Assembly (NCBI RefSeq): GCF_000274605.1
Contig: NZ_AKNV01000003.1
Coordinates: forward strand, 186,001 to 250,000
Direction: 5' to 3'
Origin: Helicobacter pylori NQ4053
Lineage (GTDB): Bacteria > Campylobacterota > Campylobacteria > Campylobacterales > Helicobacteraceae
DNA: 64,000 nucleotides
Under the pieces are notes generated by a model that saw nothing but the letters and a program-made list of their open reading frames with translations, was not told the DNA's origin and searched no databases. Positions 54,468 to 63,533 of this stretch are shown piece after piece. Made by a program: the position numbers and the translations under genes. The first letter of the stretch is position 1. Every line of letters begins with the position of its first letter.

Positions 54468-55769
54468 TTAAGGCTTCTTAAAAAACTTAAAATACCCATT
54501 TTCAATGTTAGCTTGAGGGGCGCGTGAAAGGCTCAACGAACCGCTAGGAATGTCTTTAGTGATGGTGGTGCCGCTGCCAATTAAAACATTAGAGCCGATA
54601 TTTATGGGGGCGACTAGTTGGCTATCGCTCCCTATAAAAACATTTTCACCGATGATCGTTTGGTGTTTCTTTTTACCATCGTAATTGCAAGTGATCACGC
54701 CAGCCCCTACATTTGTGTTTTTCCCTATCTCACAATCCCCCAAATAGCTCAAATGCCCTGCTTTAGCGCCTTGAAGTTTGGCGTTTTTAGTCTCTACAAA
54801 ATTCCCCACATGGCTATTACAAATCACGCTTTTAGGGCGCGCATGGGCAAACGGCCCCACACTGCTATTAATAATTTGGCTTTCTTCTATCACGCTATAA
54901 GCTTTAATATGCACGTTTTCTATCAAACAATTCCCACTCAAACGCACCCCTTGCTCTAAAACGCACTCCCCCTTAAAACTCACGCCTTTTTCTAAATAAA
55001 TACTACTAGGTAATTGCATCACTACCCCCAAGTCCATGGCGTTTTTTCGCAACCTTTCTAGCATGATTTCTTCAGCTTTTGCTCTTTCTGTTTGGCTATT
55101 CACCCCTAAAAAACACTCTTCTTCTAAGAAAATAGCGTCAATTGTTTCGTTTTCATTGATTCCTAGAGCGATTAAATCCGTGAGGTAGTATTCTTTTTGG
55201 GCGTTTTGGTCATTAAGCTTGGGTAAGTATTTTTCTAAAAACTTTCTTTCAAAAAAATACACGCCAGCATTCACGCTTTGAATGGTTTTTTCTTCACCAT
55301 TAGCGTCCTTTTCTTCTACAATCTTTTTAACCTGATGGTTTTCTAAAACAACGCGCCCATAACCTTTAGGGTCAGCTAAATGCAGTAAGCCTATAGCGTT
55401 ATTCTGGCTTTCTAATAAGGGGGTAAGAGCGTCTTTAGTGATTAAGGGCATGTCCGCATTCAAAATCAAAACCCGATCGTGTTTCGTAGGGATAGGCGAT
55501 TTATCTTCTTGCATGATAGCCCCACCTGTCCCTGAATATTTTTCCACGATTTGAGTGTGGAAGATTACGCCCTTAAAACACTCCAACACCGCTTCTTTAA
55601 TGCGTTCTTGTTGGTGGTGTAAGACAAGATGCACATCATCGCTGATTGAAAAAGCCGTTTCTAAAATGTAAAACAACATAGGCTCCCCACAAATGGTGTG
55701 TAAGGTTTTAGGCAGGCTAGAACGCATGCGAGTGCCTTTACCAGCGGCCAATATGATGACAGAAAGCAT
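54468..55769 (-). CDS. glmU: Bifunctional GlcNAc-1-P uridylyltransferase / GlcN-1-P acetyltransferase
   Basis: 433 aa from the ATG at 55769, with AAAGGA upstream. The N-terminal [18 protein letters not shown] is the uridylyltransferase signature, and the C-terminal half is a left-handed beta helix (hexapeptides such as [38 protein letters not shown]). It makes UDP-GlcNAc for peptidoglycan and LPS. Divergent from fliP; their starts are 82 bases apart. Confidence 0.95.
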   Translation of the reverse strand: MLSVIILAAGKGTRMRSSLPKTLHTICGEPMLFYILETAFSISDDVHLVLHHQQERIKEAVLECFKGVIFHTQIVEKYSGTGGAIMQEDKSPIPTKHDRVLILNADMPLITKDALTPLLESQNNAIGLLHLADPKGYGRVVLENHQVKKIVEEKDANGEEKTIQSVNAGVYFFERKFLEKYLPKLNDQNAQKEYYLTDLIALGINENETIDAIFLEEECFLGVNSQTERAKAEEIMLERLRKNAMDLGVVMQLPSSIYLEKGVSFKGECVLEQGVRLSGNCLIENVHIKAYSVIEESQIINSSVGPFAHARPKSVICNSHVGNFVETKNAKLQGAKAGHLSYLGDCEIGKNTNVGAGVITCNYDGKKKHQTIIGENVFIGSDSQLVAPINIGSNVLIGSGTTITKDIPSGSLSLSRAPQANIENGYFKFFKKP

Positions 55770-55851
55770 TAAAATCCTTTTTTTATGGAATTTTAACATG
55801 CCTTATCTTATAATTTGGCTTCGTTTTTATCAAAGATTTAAGGCTAGAATT

Positions 55852-56598
55852 TTGCGTTTTTTCATTTTTTTAATCCTCATTTGCCCTTTAATATGCCCTT
55901 TAATGAGCGCTGATAGCGCTTTGCCCAGCGTCAATCTCTCTTTAAACGCTCCTAACGATCCTAAACAGCTTGTAACCACCCTTAATGTCATCGCCCTGCT
56001 CACGCTTTTGGTTTTAGCCCCATCGTTGATTTTAGTGATGACGAGTTTCACCCGTTTGATCGTGGTGTTTTCTTTTTTAAGGACCGCTTTAGGCACGCAA
56101 CAAACCCCACCCACTCAAATTTTAGTTTCGCTCTCTTTGATATTGACTTTTTTTATCATGGAACCTAGTTTGAAAAAGGCTTATGATACAGGGATTAAGC
56201 CTTATATGGATAAAAAGATTTCTTACACCGAAGCGTTTGAAAAAAGCGCTCTGCCTTTCAAGGAATTCATGCTTAAAAACACACGAGAAAAGGATCTAGC
56301 GCTTTTTTTTAGGATCAGAAACCTGCCTAACCCTAAAACCCCTGATGAGGTGAGTTTGAGCGTTTTGATCCCGGCGTTTATGATAAGCGAGTTGAAAACA
56401 GCGTTTCAAATCGGCTTTTTACTCTACTTGCCTTTTTTGGTGATTGATATGGTGATCAGCTCTATTTTAATGGCGATGGGCATGATGATGCTCCCGCCTG
56501 TAATGATTTCTCTGCCTTTTAAAATTTTGGTGTTTATTCTGGTAGATGGGTTTAATTTATTGACCGAAAATTTAGTAGCGAGTTTTAAAATGGTTTAA
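55852..56598 (+). CDS. fliP: Flagellar export-apparatus protein FliP
   Basis: 248 aa from a TTG with TTAAGGC eight bases upstream; the leader MRFFIFLILICPLICPLMSA is a signal peptide, as in other FliP. Conserved family blocks: TSFTRLIVVFSFLRTALGTQ, RIRNLPNPKTPDEVSLSVLI and the terminal helices. It forms the core of the flagellar type III export gate. H. pylori fliP can carry a phase-variable poly-C tract; here the matching place reads only four C residues and the gene is intact. An ATG at 55798 would add 18 basic residues before the signal and is not preferred. Confidence 0.92.
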   Translation: MRFFIFLILICPLICPLMSADSALPSVNLSLNAPNDPKQLVTTLNVIALLTLLVLAPSLILVMTSFTRLIVVFSFLRTALGTQQTPPTQILVSLSLILTFFIMEPSLKKAYDTGIKPYMDKKISYTEAFEKSALPFKEFMLKNTREKDLALFFRIRNLPNPKTPDEVSLSVLIPAFMISELKTAFQIGFLLYLPFLVIDMVISSILMAMGMMMLPPVMISLPFKILVFILVDGFNLLTENLVASFKMV

Positions 56599-56607
56599 TA
56601 TCAAACA

Positions 56608-56628
56608 TTCAAGCTATAAAAGCTTGAA
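56608..56628. terminator. Bidirectional hairpin between convergent fliP and fecA1
   Basis: Perfect 8-bp stem TTCAAGCT/AGCTTGAA with loop ATAAA, placed between the two stop codons. Confidence 0.55.
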
Positions 56629-56634
56629 ACCAAT

Positions 56635-58938
56635 TTAAAACTCATAATTCAAATACGCTGTAATGGATCGCCCTGGCGCGGGCTCTCTCCCTGTAGGGCT
56701 TGTGCCAATCCCCCTAAAATAATACTTCATGTTAAAAAGGTTATTGATTTGCAAACTCCCTGTGATTTTATGCCTACCGCTTTGCCATAAGATTGAGCTT
56801 ACTTGGACATTCAACACAAAATACAAGGGCAATAACCCCACTGAATTACAACCATACTCTAACCCCCCTGTGTATTCTGGGTTTAAGGGCAGGCATACGG
56901 TTTGGCTTTTGGCCTGATTGAGCATAGAACTATAAGCGCGGCTATAAAAATAGCTGCTGATTCCAAAAGTCGTGTGCTTGTAAGTATACATCATGTCAAA
57001 TATGAATTGGTTAGGACTCACATAAGGCAAACGCTTCCCTTTAATATCAAAGGGTTTATTGACAATGCCTGTAAAATAATAAGCAATATCATCAGCGTTA
57101 GAAGTGATGCGCGCATCAATGTAAGTGTAAGCCACATGAAATTGCAAACCCCTAATCGGCGCGTAATACAATTCCAATTCCACCCCTTGACTCCTAGCAT
57201 TCACAGGCTGTGGACTATAGCCTCCCGCATAGTAACGATTGGCAAAAATCACAAAATAATTGGTATTAAAGCTCAATAGATTTTTATAGCTATAGCGTTG
57301 CCCCACTTCAATTTCATTGAAAATTTGGTTGTAATTAGTCCTAGTAATGCCTACCATTGTGTGTTGTGGGGGGATAAAACTGCGGCGGTAGTTCGCATAC
57401 CATATCCAATTTTCCATAGGTTTATAGCCAATGTTAAGGGCGGGACTCCATTCGTTTTGACGCTGTTTTTTACTGGTCCATACGGAAAAATCGTGCTTTT
57501 CTGGCTCTTTGTTGTTATAGTTCAAAAAGGTGTATCTAATCCCTGGAGTTATCGCTAATTTAGAATCAAAAAGCTCTATTTTATCGCTCAACCATACCGC
57601 TGTATAGTTATTAAACATTTCTTGATTGTTATTAGGCGTTTTAGAAAGAACATATGGGGGCATATGGCACACCCCATCAATAATATCTGATTTTTCGCAT
57701 GTGCTTTGATCGGATCTAATGAACATGTCCATCGTCATAAAACGCATGCCCACATTAAAAGTTTGCTTAACTTTATTGGTATTGACAACTAAGTTCAAAT
57801 TAGGCTCAAAAGCGTTCATCACATAACGCCTTAAATGATCAAAAATAAAAAATCCTGGATAATTTTGATCGGTATAAACAGGGCCTAATTTAGGATTGGT
57901 ATTGACATTTAAATAGTTAGAATCAAATTTAAAATCCCTTGACATGTCATGCCCATAGTAACTGAAAGTGAAATCCCCCCCTACCCTATCCGTGTCCCCA
58001 AAAAAGTTTTGATACACAGCTCCCCATCGCTTCGCTCTCCCACTTTTATCGTTATTGGGGCGGTTGTTTTGAAAACGATTTTGATTGTAAGCGGCTATGC
58101 CTAAAGATCCAGGGTCTGTTAAAAAATAGCTGTAATATTGAAAAAAAGCGGTGATCTTGTTGCTATCATTGATTTGATACAACGAATCTAGCAAGTAGTT
58201 TTGAATGTTGGTAGGGCTGTTGTATCTAAACCCTTGCCCTTTGAGCCAATTGACTTGAGCTTGGATTCCAAAATGCTTATTCATCATACCTCCCGTTCTT
58301 AAATAGGTGTTAAAAAGCATGTTATTAACTAAGCTTTTGTCAATGTTTTTAGAATTTTGATTGAAAAACCCCCCATTTTCAGATTTACCCCAAAAAGTGG
58401 TCCTCTCGCTCACCTGACTTTCCCACTTGGTAGGAATGCCTTTGGTGATAATGTTGATCACACCACCAAAAGCGTTAGGGCCATAACGCACGCTCTCCCC
58501 ACCTTTAGTTACACTGATTCTATCCACAGATTGAAAGGTTACAGGAAAAATAACCGTGCCAATTTCAACATAGGGCGCGACATAAATAGGAATCCCATTG
58601 ACTAGAATCATTCCCGTATTAGAATGCCCTGGGCCTCCCGCACCAAACCCCCTAATGGAAATGCTAGGCACAGCTCCAATACCGGTAGAGTTTCTAATAT
58701 GCACGCCCGGCACATTTTGTAAAGCTTCTTCAATGCTTTGATTCGCGCTTTTAGTGAGTTGCTTGTTAGAAATCACCGTGCGAGAACCCATATAGTTTCT
58801 AACTTCCTTGCTCCTCCAGCTTAAAGGCGCTTCTTTATCGTTAGCCACCCCTGAAGCTTCTACCCTTTCCAAATTATGAGTTTTGACAGCATGCGCGCTA
58901 TGACTCAAAACAGCCAAAGAGACTAAAATTCTTTTCAT
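56635..58938 (-). CDS. fecA1: TonB-dependent outer-membrane iron transporter FecA1
   Basis: 767 aa with a signal peptide (MKRILVSLAVLSHSAHA). The plug domain contains IEEALQNVPGVHIRNSTG, SIRGFG and GGVINIITKG; the beta-barrel ends in GRSITAYLNYEF. FecA homologues take up ferric citrate or related chelates; for H. pylori FecA1 the ligand is not settled and nickel or iron supply has been considered. Start has AAAGGTGG upstream. The promoter region holds a near-consensus Fur box (58988-59002). Confidence 0.92.
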   Translation of the reverse strand: MKRILVSLAVLSHSAHAVKTHNLERVEASGVANDKEAPLSWRSKEVRNYMGSRTVISNKQLTKSANQSIEEALQNVPGVHIRNSTGIGAVPSISIRGFGAGGPGHSNTGMILVNGIPIYVAPYVEIGTVIFPVTFQSVDRISVTKGGESVRYGPNAFGGVINIITKGIPTKWESQVSERTTFWGKSENGGFFNQNSKNIDKSLVNNMLFNTYLRTGGMMNKHFGIQAQVNWLKGQGFRYNSPTNIQNYLLDSLYQINDSNKITAFFQYYSYFLTDPGSLGIAAYNQNRFQNNRPNNDKSGRAKRWGAVYQNFFGDTDRVGGDFTFSYYGHDMSRDFKFDSNYLNVNTNPKLGPVYTDQNYPGFFIFDHLRRYVMNAFEPNLNLVVNTNKVKQTFNVGMRFMTMDMFIRSDQSTCEKSDIIDGVCHMPPYVLSKTPNNNQEMFNNYTAVWLSDKIELFDSKLAITPGIRYTFLNYNNKEPEKHDFSVWTSKKQRQNEWSPALNIGYKPMENWIWYANYRRSFIPPQHTMVGITRTNYNQIFNEIEVGQRYSYKNLLSFNTNYFVIFANRYYAGGYSPQPVNARSQGVELELYYAPIRGLQFHVAYTYIDARITSNADDIAYYFTGIVNKPFDIKGKRLPYVSPNQFIFDMMYTYKHTTFGISSYFYSRAYSSMLNQAKSQTVCLPLNPEYTGGLEYGCNSVGLLPLYFVLNVQVSSILWQSGRHKITGSLQINNLFNMKYYFRGIGTSPTGREPAPGRSITAYLNYEF

Positions 58939-58987
58939 TTACCACCTTTTATGAAAAATGTTCTTTTTTACAACAATGTGAAATTTA

Positions 58988-59002
58988 TAATAACCATTAT
59001 TA
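58988..59002 (-). promoter_or_regulatory. Fur box upstream of fecA1
   Basis: TAATAACCATTATTA matches the H. pylori holo-Fur consensus TAATAATnATTATTA at all but one defined position, 50 bases before the fecA1 ATG. A second palindrome TATTAT-TTAG-ATAATA lies at 59028-59043. Confidence 0.75.
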
Positions 59003-59158
59003 GTTTTAGCTTAAATTTTTAAAAAATTATTATTTAGATAATATTAATGACTTTTTTATCAAAAATGCCGATTAATGCGAATGTTGATAGAAAGGATTGG
59101 GATATAAAGAAAAATAAAAATTTTTTAATATTTCTAATGAGATGAATTTTAAACGGAC

Positions 59159-59178
59159 AAAGGGTTTTTAAACCCTTT
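59159..59178 (-). terminator. Hairpin after feoB
   Basis: AAAGGGTTT/AAACCCTTT, 9-bp perfect inverted repeat, 13 bases past the feoB stop on the minus strand. Confidence 0.6.
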
Positions 59179-59191
59179 ATGGCTAGCCTTT

Positions 59192-61120
59192 TTAAACCAA
59201 AATTTGAGTCGCATAAAAAGCTATCAAGGAAAACGCATACGCTACAACGGTTGTGAAGATGAATAAATACGCTACAAACTTGATCCCCCCAGCTTCCCTA
59301 CCAAAAGTAATGGTCGCTGCAAAACAAGGGATATAAAACATCACAAACACGATAAAAGCGATCCCGCTAGGCACGCTGACTTCTTTTCTTAAAATCCCTC
59401 TAAAAGCGTCAGATTTTTCATTTTGATCCCCTAAAGAAAACAACACCCCCAAAGTAGAAACCACCACCTCTTTAGCCATAAATCCGGTTACAAGCGAGAC
59501 GCTCAAACGCCAATCAAAATCCATAGGGCTAAAGACTTTTTCTAAATACGCCCCACCTCTTCCTACAACGCTGTTTTTTAAATTCTTTTTATCCAATTCT
59601 GCTTTTAATTCTTTTAATTTTTCTTCTTTAGCTTCGCTTGAAAGAGTGGTGTTTTTATCCACTAACAAGCTTTCTTGTTTATAAGTTTTCATAGCCGCAT
59701 CGCTTTTAGGGTATTGAGACATAAACCAGATTAAAATCGCTCCCACTAAAATATAAGTCCCGGCTTTTTTAAGGTAAGAAAGCGATTTGGTATAGATACT
59801 GAAATAGACCATTCTCCAACTGGGAAAGCGGTATTTGGGCATTTCCATGATAAAGGATTCAGTCTGTCCTTTAAACACGCTTAATTTGAGTAATTTGGCC
59901 ATCACTAACGCCACAACCGCCCCCAAAATATAAATACAAAACAGCACAAACCCCGCGCTTGAAGAAGGGAAAAACGAGCCTACAAACAGCACATAAATAG
60001 GGAGTCTTGCCGAGCAGCTCATAAACCCAATCACAAAAAGCGTGATCAATCGTTCGTTATAGTTTTGTAAGGTTCTTGTCGCCATGTAAGCGGGCACAGA
60101 GCAACCAAAACCGGTGATTAAAGGGATAAAACTCTTCCCATGCAAGCCAAATTTATGCAAGATCCCATCTAATAAAAACGCTACCCTACTCATATAGCCT
60201 GTCGTTTCTAGTAAAGAAATCCCAAAATACAACACCACAATTAAAGGCAAGAATGAAACCGTCGCTCCCACTCCCCCAATAATGCCATCGCCCACCAAAG
60301 ACGCTAAATCTTCATTAGCCACATTTTCTTTAACGCTATCGCTCAAAAATTTAAACCCTGCTTCAAGCGCTTTTTGCGCTCCGCCTCCTATTAAAAAACT
60401 CAAGGAAAAAATGATAAACATAAACCCTAAAAAAATGAAAATCCCATAACGCTTGTGCATTAAAATCTTATCAATCTTATAAGTGTGTTCAAAGCTCGCA
60501 TTTTGTTTGTTTTCACTGATCACTAATTTGGCGATTCTTTGAGCGCTCTGGCTGTATTTTAAAGACTCCTTAAAACTTTGAGACGGGACTTTTATGCTTT
60601 CATTGTTTGTAGTGTTTTGAGAATAAAGCCTGACAATTTCATCTAATAAAAGCCCTGTATTCAAGCGATCTTCTTTGGATCTTGCGCTTGTAGGCACGCA
60701 CACAACCCCTAATTCTTGAGAAAGCTTTTTGGTATTGATTTTAATGCCTTCTTTTTGCGCCTCATCCCACATGTTGAGCGCAAGAAGCATTTTTTTATTC
60801 GTGTCTAATAGCTGCGCGCTTAAGGCTAAATTACGCTCTAAATTGGTGGAATCCACCACATTAAGAATGAGATCGTATTGCCCTTTTTCTAAAAAATCTT
60901 TAGTAACCTTTTCTTCAGTGGTGAAGTCATTGAGCGCGTAAGTGCCAGGTAAATCAATGATAGTGATTTGACGATCTTTGTGGATCAAACTCACTTCCAT
61001 TTTATCCACGGTAACCCCGGCAAAATTCCCCACTTTCAAATGGGCGTTGCTCAAAGCGTTGATGAGGGAGGATTTCCCTACATTAGGTTGGCCCACAAGA
61101 GCGACAATGATTTCTTCCAC
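59192..61120 (-). CDS. feoB: Ferrous iron transporter FeoB
   Basis: 642 aa from the GTG at 61120, with GGAGA eight bases upstream; a TTG two codons earlier is too close to that site. The N-terminal G domain has GQPNVGKSS (G1), DLPGTYAL (G3) and NMWD (G4). The membrane part follows with two gate repeats (FIPLITGFGCSVPAYMATRT and the second near FMAKEVVVSTLG), interrupted by a charged coiled segment (KEEKLKELKAELDKKN). It is the main Fe2+ importer of H. pylori and is Fur-regulated. Confidence 0.95.
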   Translation of the reverse strand: MEEIIVALVGQPNVGKSSLINALSNAHLKVGNFAGVTVDKMEVSLIHKDRQITIIDLPGTYALNDFTTEEKVTKDFLEKGQYDLILNVVDSTNLERNLALSAQLLDTNKKMLLALNMWDEAQKEGIKINTKKLSQELGVVCVPTSARSKEDRLNTGLLLDEIVRLYSQNTTNNESIKVPSQSFKESLKYSQSAQRIAKLVISENKQNASFEHTYKIDKILMHKRYGIFIFLGFMFIIFSLSFLIGGGAQKALEAGFKFLSDSVKENVANEDLASLVGDGIIGGVGATVSFLPLIVVLYFGISLLETTGYMSRVAFLLDGILHKFGLHGKSFIPLITGFGCSVPAYMATRTLQNYNERLITLFVIGFMSCSARLPIYVLFVGSFFPSSSAGFVLFCIYILGAVVALVMAKLLKLSVFKGQTESFIMEMPKYRFPSWRMVYFSIYTKSLSYLKKAGTYILVGAILIWFMSQYPKSDAAMKTYKQESLLVDKNTTLSSEAKEEKLKELKAELDKKNLKNSVVGRGGAYLEKVFSPMDFDWRLSVSLVTGFMAKEVVVSTLGVLFSLGDQNEKSDAFRGILRKEVSVPSGIAFIVFVMFYIPCFAATITFGREAGGIKFVAYLFIFTTVVAYAFSLIAFYATQILV

Positions 61121-61181
61121 TTCCAATTCTCCAAATAAGTTTTTTAATTTTTGGTTATATAGTTTTGTTAAAAGTCAGCAC

Positions 61182-61193
61182 TATAGCGCTATA
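61182..61193. promoter_or_regulatory. Perfect 12-bp palindrome between feoB and the exonuclease gene
   Basis: TATAGCGCTATA, self-complementary, in the divergent promoter region. It is an operator candidate; the protein that might bind is unknown. Confidence 0.35.
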
Positions 61194-61206
61194 AGACTAA
61201 TTGTTA

Positions 61207-61212
61207 TATAAT
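61207..61212 (+). promoter_or_regulatory. Possible -10 (TATAAT) for the exonuclease gene
   Basis: TATAAT 47 bases before the chosen ATG at 61254 and 29 before the alternative at 61236. Confidence 0.45.
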
Positions 61213-61253
61213 AAAAGCGAGACAAGAATATTAAAATGCGGAAGAGGCGTGTG

Positions 61254-62066
61254 ATGTTGTGCGTGTTTGATATAGAAACCATTCCTAGCGTGAGCTTGTG
61301 TAAAGAGCATTTTCAATTAAAAGAAGACGATGCTCTAAAAATCTGTGAATGGAGTTTTGAAAAGCAAAAAGAAAAAAGCGGGAGCGAGTTTTTGCCTCTT
61401 TATCTGCATGAAATCATCTCTATTGCAGCAGTCATTGGCGATGATTACGGGCAATTTATCAAAGTGGGGAATTTTGGTCAAAAACACGAGAATAAAGAGG
61501 ATTTTACAAGCGAAAAAGAGCTTTTAGAAGACTTTTTCAAATACTTTAACGAAAAGCAACCGCGCTTGATAAGTTTCAATGGCAGAGGTTTTGACATGCC
61601 CCTACTCACGCTCAAAGCCCTTAAATACAATTTAACTTTAGACGCTTTTTACAACCAAGAAAACAAATGGGAAAATTACCGCGCGCGCTATAGCGAGCAG
61701 TTTCATTTGGATTTAATGGATAGCTTGAGCCATTATGGATCCGTTAGGGGGTTGAATCTAAATGGCGTTTGCTCCATGACGAATATTCCTGGTAAATTTG
61801 ATGTGAGCGGGGATTTAGTGCATGCGATTTATTACAACCCACATTTAAGCCAAAAGGAGAAAAAAGGCGTTATTGACAGCTATTGCCAAAGCGATGTGCT
61901 TAACACTTACTGGCTTTTTTTAAAATACGAAGTGTTAAAAGGGGCTTTAAATAAGGAGCAATACCTTGGGCTATTGAGCGATTTTTTAGAAAAATTCCCT
62001 AAAGAAAAATCCTATTCAAGCGTTTTTATTAACGCTTTAGAAAAAGAGATTAGGGAGTTTGCTTGA
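61254..62066 (+). CDS. PolB-like 3'-5' exonuclease
   Basis: 270 aa from the ATG at 61254, which follows GGAAGAGGCG; another in-frame ATG at 61236 would add MRKRRV. DEDDy-type exonuclease motifs are visible: FDIETIPS (ExoI), SFNGRGFDMPLL (ExoII) and YCQSDVLNTYWLF (ExoIII). This is the stand-alone exonuclease family related to B-family polymerases, of uncertain role in repair or RNA processing. Confidence 0.85.
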   Translation: MLCVFDIETIPSVSLCKEHFQLKEDDALKICEWSFEKQKEKSGSEFLPLYLHEIISIAAVIGDDYGQFIKVGNFGQKHENKEDFTSEKELLEDFFKYFNEKQPRLISFNGRGFDMPLLTLKALKYNLTLDAFYNQENKWENYRARYSEQFHLDLMDSLSHYGSVRGLNLNGVCSMTNIPGKFDVSGDLVHAIYYNPHLSQKEKKGVIDSYCQSDVLNTYWLFLKYEVLKGALNKEQYLGLLSDFLEKFPKEKSYSSVFINALEKEIREFA

Positions 62067-62096
62067 AACCCTAATTAAAACCCTGAAACTAGGTAA

Positions 62097-62213
62097 AGAC
62101 TGCTTAGAAAGAAATTTTTTAAAGCGTTAGAGAAACATGAGCCTAAAGTGCATATCTGCTTGATTTTAGATCCCCACTTAAAACTATATTATGCAATAAT
62201 CATTGAACGCTAA
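62097..62213 (+). pseudogene. Possible remnant of a small gene
   Basis: An open frame without a start codon reads RLLRKKFFKALEKHEPKVH and then ICLILDPHLKLYYAIIIER before TAA. It looks protein-like but is cut on the left by stops, so it may be the 3' end of a decayed gene (the HP0689 position). Nothing else is seen in the 62067-62347 gap apart from the atoB promoter. Confidence 0.25.
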
Positions 62214-62312
62214 AATAATATTTTTGTGAAAAAAATAAACGGATTGCCCTCAATCTAAAACAAAACCTAAAACAAAATCCAACCTGTTAGGGCGTCAATT
62301 ATCTAAAAGTGA

Positions 62313-62318
62313 TACTAT
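62313..62318 (+). promoter_or_regulatory. Possible extended -10 of atoB
   Basis: TGATACTAT (TGn plus TACTAT), 30 bases before the atoB ATG. Confidence 0.4.
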
Positions 62319-62347
62319 GAATGATAAATCAACTTAAAGGCAAAGAC

Positions 62348-63523
62348 ATGAATGAAGTGGTTGTAGTGGCGGCAAAGCGGAGTGCAGTGGGGAGTTTTTT
62401 AGGCTCTCTAAAGAATGTGGGCGCTAGGCAAATGGGCGTTAGCGTGCTTAAAGACGCTTTGAATGCGAGCGGCCTTAAGCCTAGCGATGTGGATTCTGTC
62501 ATTTTAGGCAATGTTTTAGGTGCTGGTTTGGGTCAAAATATCGCCAGGCAGATCCAACTGGATTCTGGCATACCCAATGACAGAAACGCTTTTAGCGTCA
62601 ATATGGTTTGCGGATCGTCTATGAAAGCTATCCAGTTAGCGCATGACAGCATCATGCTTGGGTGCGATGAGGTGGTGGTGTGCGGTGGCGTGGAGAACAT
62701 GAGCATGGCACCTTATTTGTCGTTTGACATGCGAGACGGGAAAAGAATGGGGAATGCGAACATGATAGACTCCATGATACATGATGGATTATGGGATGCG
62801 TTCAATGATTACCACATGGGGATCACCGCTGATAATGTCGCTCAAGCATACCACATAAGTCGAGAAGAGCAAGATAATTTCGCGCTCCAATCGCAACTCA
62901 AAGCAAGAGCCGCCATTAATGCAGGGAAATTCCAAGAAGAAATCACGCCTATTGAAATAGCGAATAAAAAAGGCGTGGTTGTTTTTAAAGAGGACGAATA
63001 CCCTAGAGACACGACGCTAGAATCCCTTGCAAAGCTCAAACCCGCTTTCAAAAAAGACGGATCGGTAACGGCAGGGAATTCATCAGGGATCAATGATGGC
63101 GCGAGTGTTATCATTTTATGCAGCACTCAAAAAGCGCAAAAATTGGGGTTAAAAACAATGGCAACTATCAAGGGGTTTGGTTTGGGTGGTTGCAGTCCGG
63201 ATATAATGGGGATATGCCCTAGCATCGCTATTAAAAACAATCTCAAAAATGTCAAAATGAATCTCAACGACATCAATCTTTTTGAACTCAATGAAGCTTT
63301 CGCCGCGCAAAGCATAGCTGTGTTAAAAGAGCTTGAATTAAACCCCAATATCGTGAATGTGAATGGAGGCGCGATAGCCATTGGCCACCCTATTGGCGCA
63401 AGCGGCGCTAGGATTTTGGTAACTTTATTGCATGAAATGAAAAGAAGCGGTCATGGCGTGGGTTGTGCGTCATTGTGTGTGGGTGGCGGACAAGGGCTAT
63501 CAGTGGTAGTGGAACAAAAATAA
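62348..63523 (+). CDS. atoB: Acetyl-CoA acetyltransferase (thiolase)
   Basis: 391 aa from the ATG at 62348 (TTAAAGGCAAAGAC upstream); an ATG at 62321 is a weaker choice. Catalytic C88 is in [27 protein letters not shown] holds the active-site His, and CVGGGQG is near the end. It splits acetoacetyl-CoA into two acetyl-CoA. It is immediately followed by scoA, so the locus uses acetoacetate or acetone as carbon source. Confidence 0.95.
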   Translation: MNEVVVVAAKRSAVGSFLGSLKNVGARQMGVSVLKDALNASGLKPSDVDSVILGNVLGAGLGQNIARQIQLDSGIPNDRNAFSVNMVCGSSMKAIQLAHDSIMLGCDEVVVCGGVENMSMAPYLSFDMRDGKRMGNANMIDSMIHDGLWDAFNDYHMGITADNVAQAYHISREEQDNFALQSQLKARAAINAGKFQEEITPIEIANKKGVVVFKEDEYPRDTTLESLAKLKPAFKKDGSVTAGNSSGINDGASVIILCSTQKAQKLGLKTMATIKGFGLGGCSPDIMGICPSIAIKNNLKNVKMNLNDINLFELNEAFAAQSIAVLKELELNPNIVNVNGGAIAIGHPIGASGARILVTLLHEMKRSGHGVGCASLCVGGGQGLSVVVEQK

Positions 63524-63533
63524 GGAGAATGAG

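Noticed and set aside
56320-56350. Phase-variable poly-C tract expected in fliP
   Set aside because: The visible C runs are four or fewer and the frame is open throughout, so no switch is present in this sequence.
56729-57558. Plus-strand ORFs (62, 125 and 86 codons) opposite fecA1
   Set aside because: They are antisense shadows of a well-conserved TonB-dependent receptor with no start signals or protein-like features.
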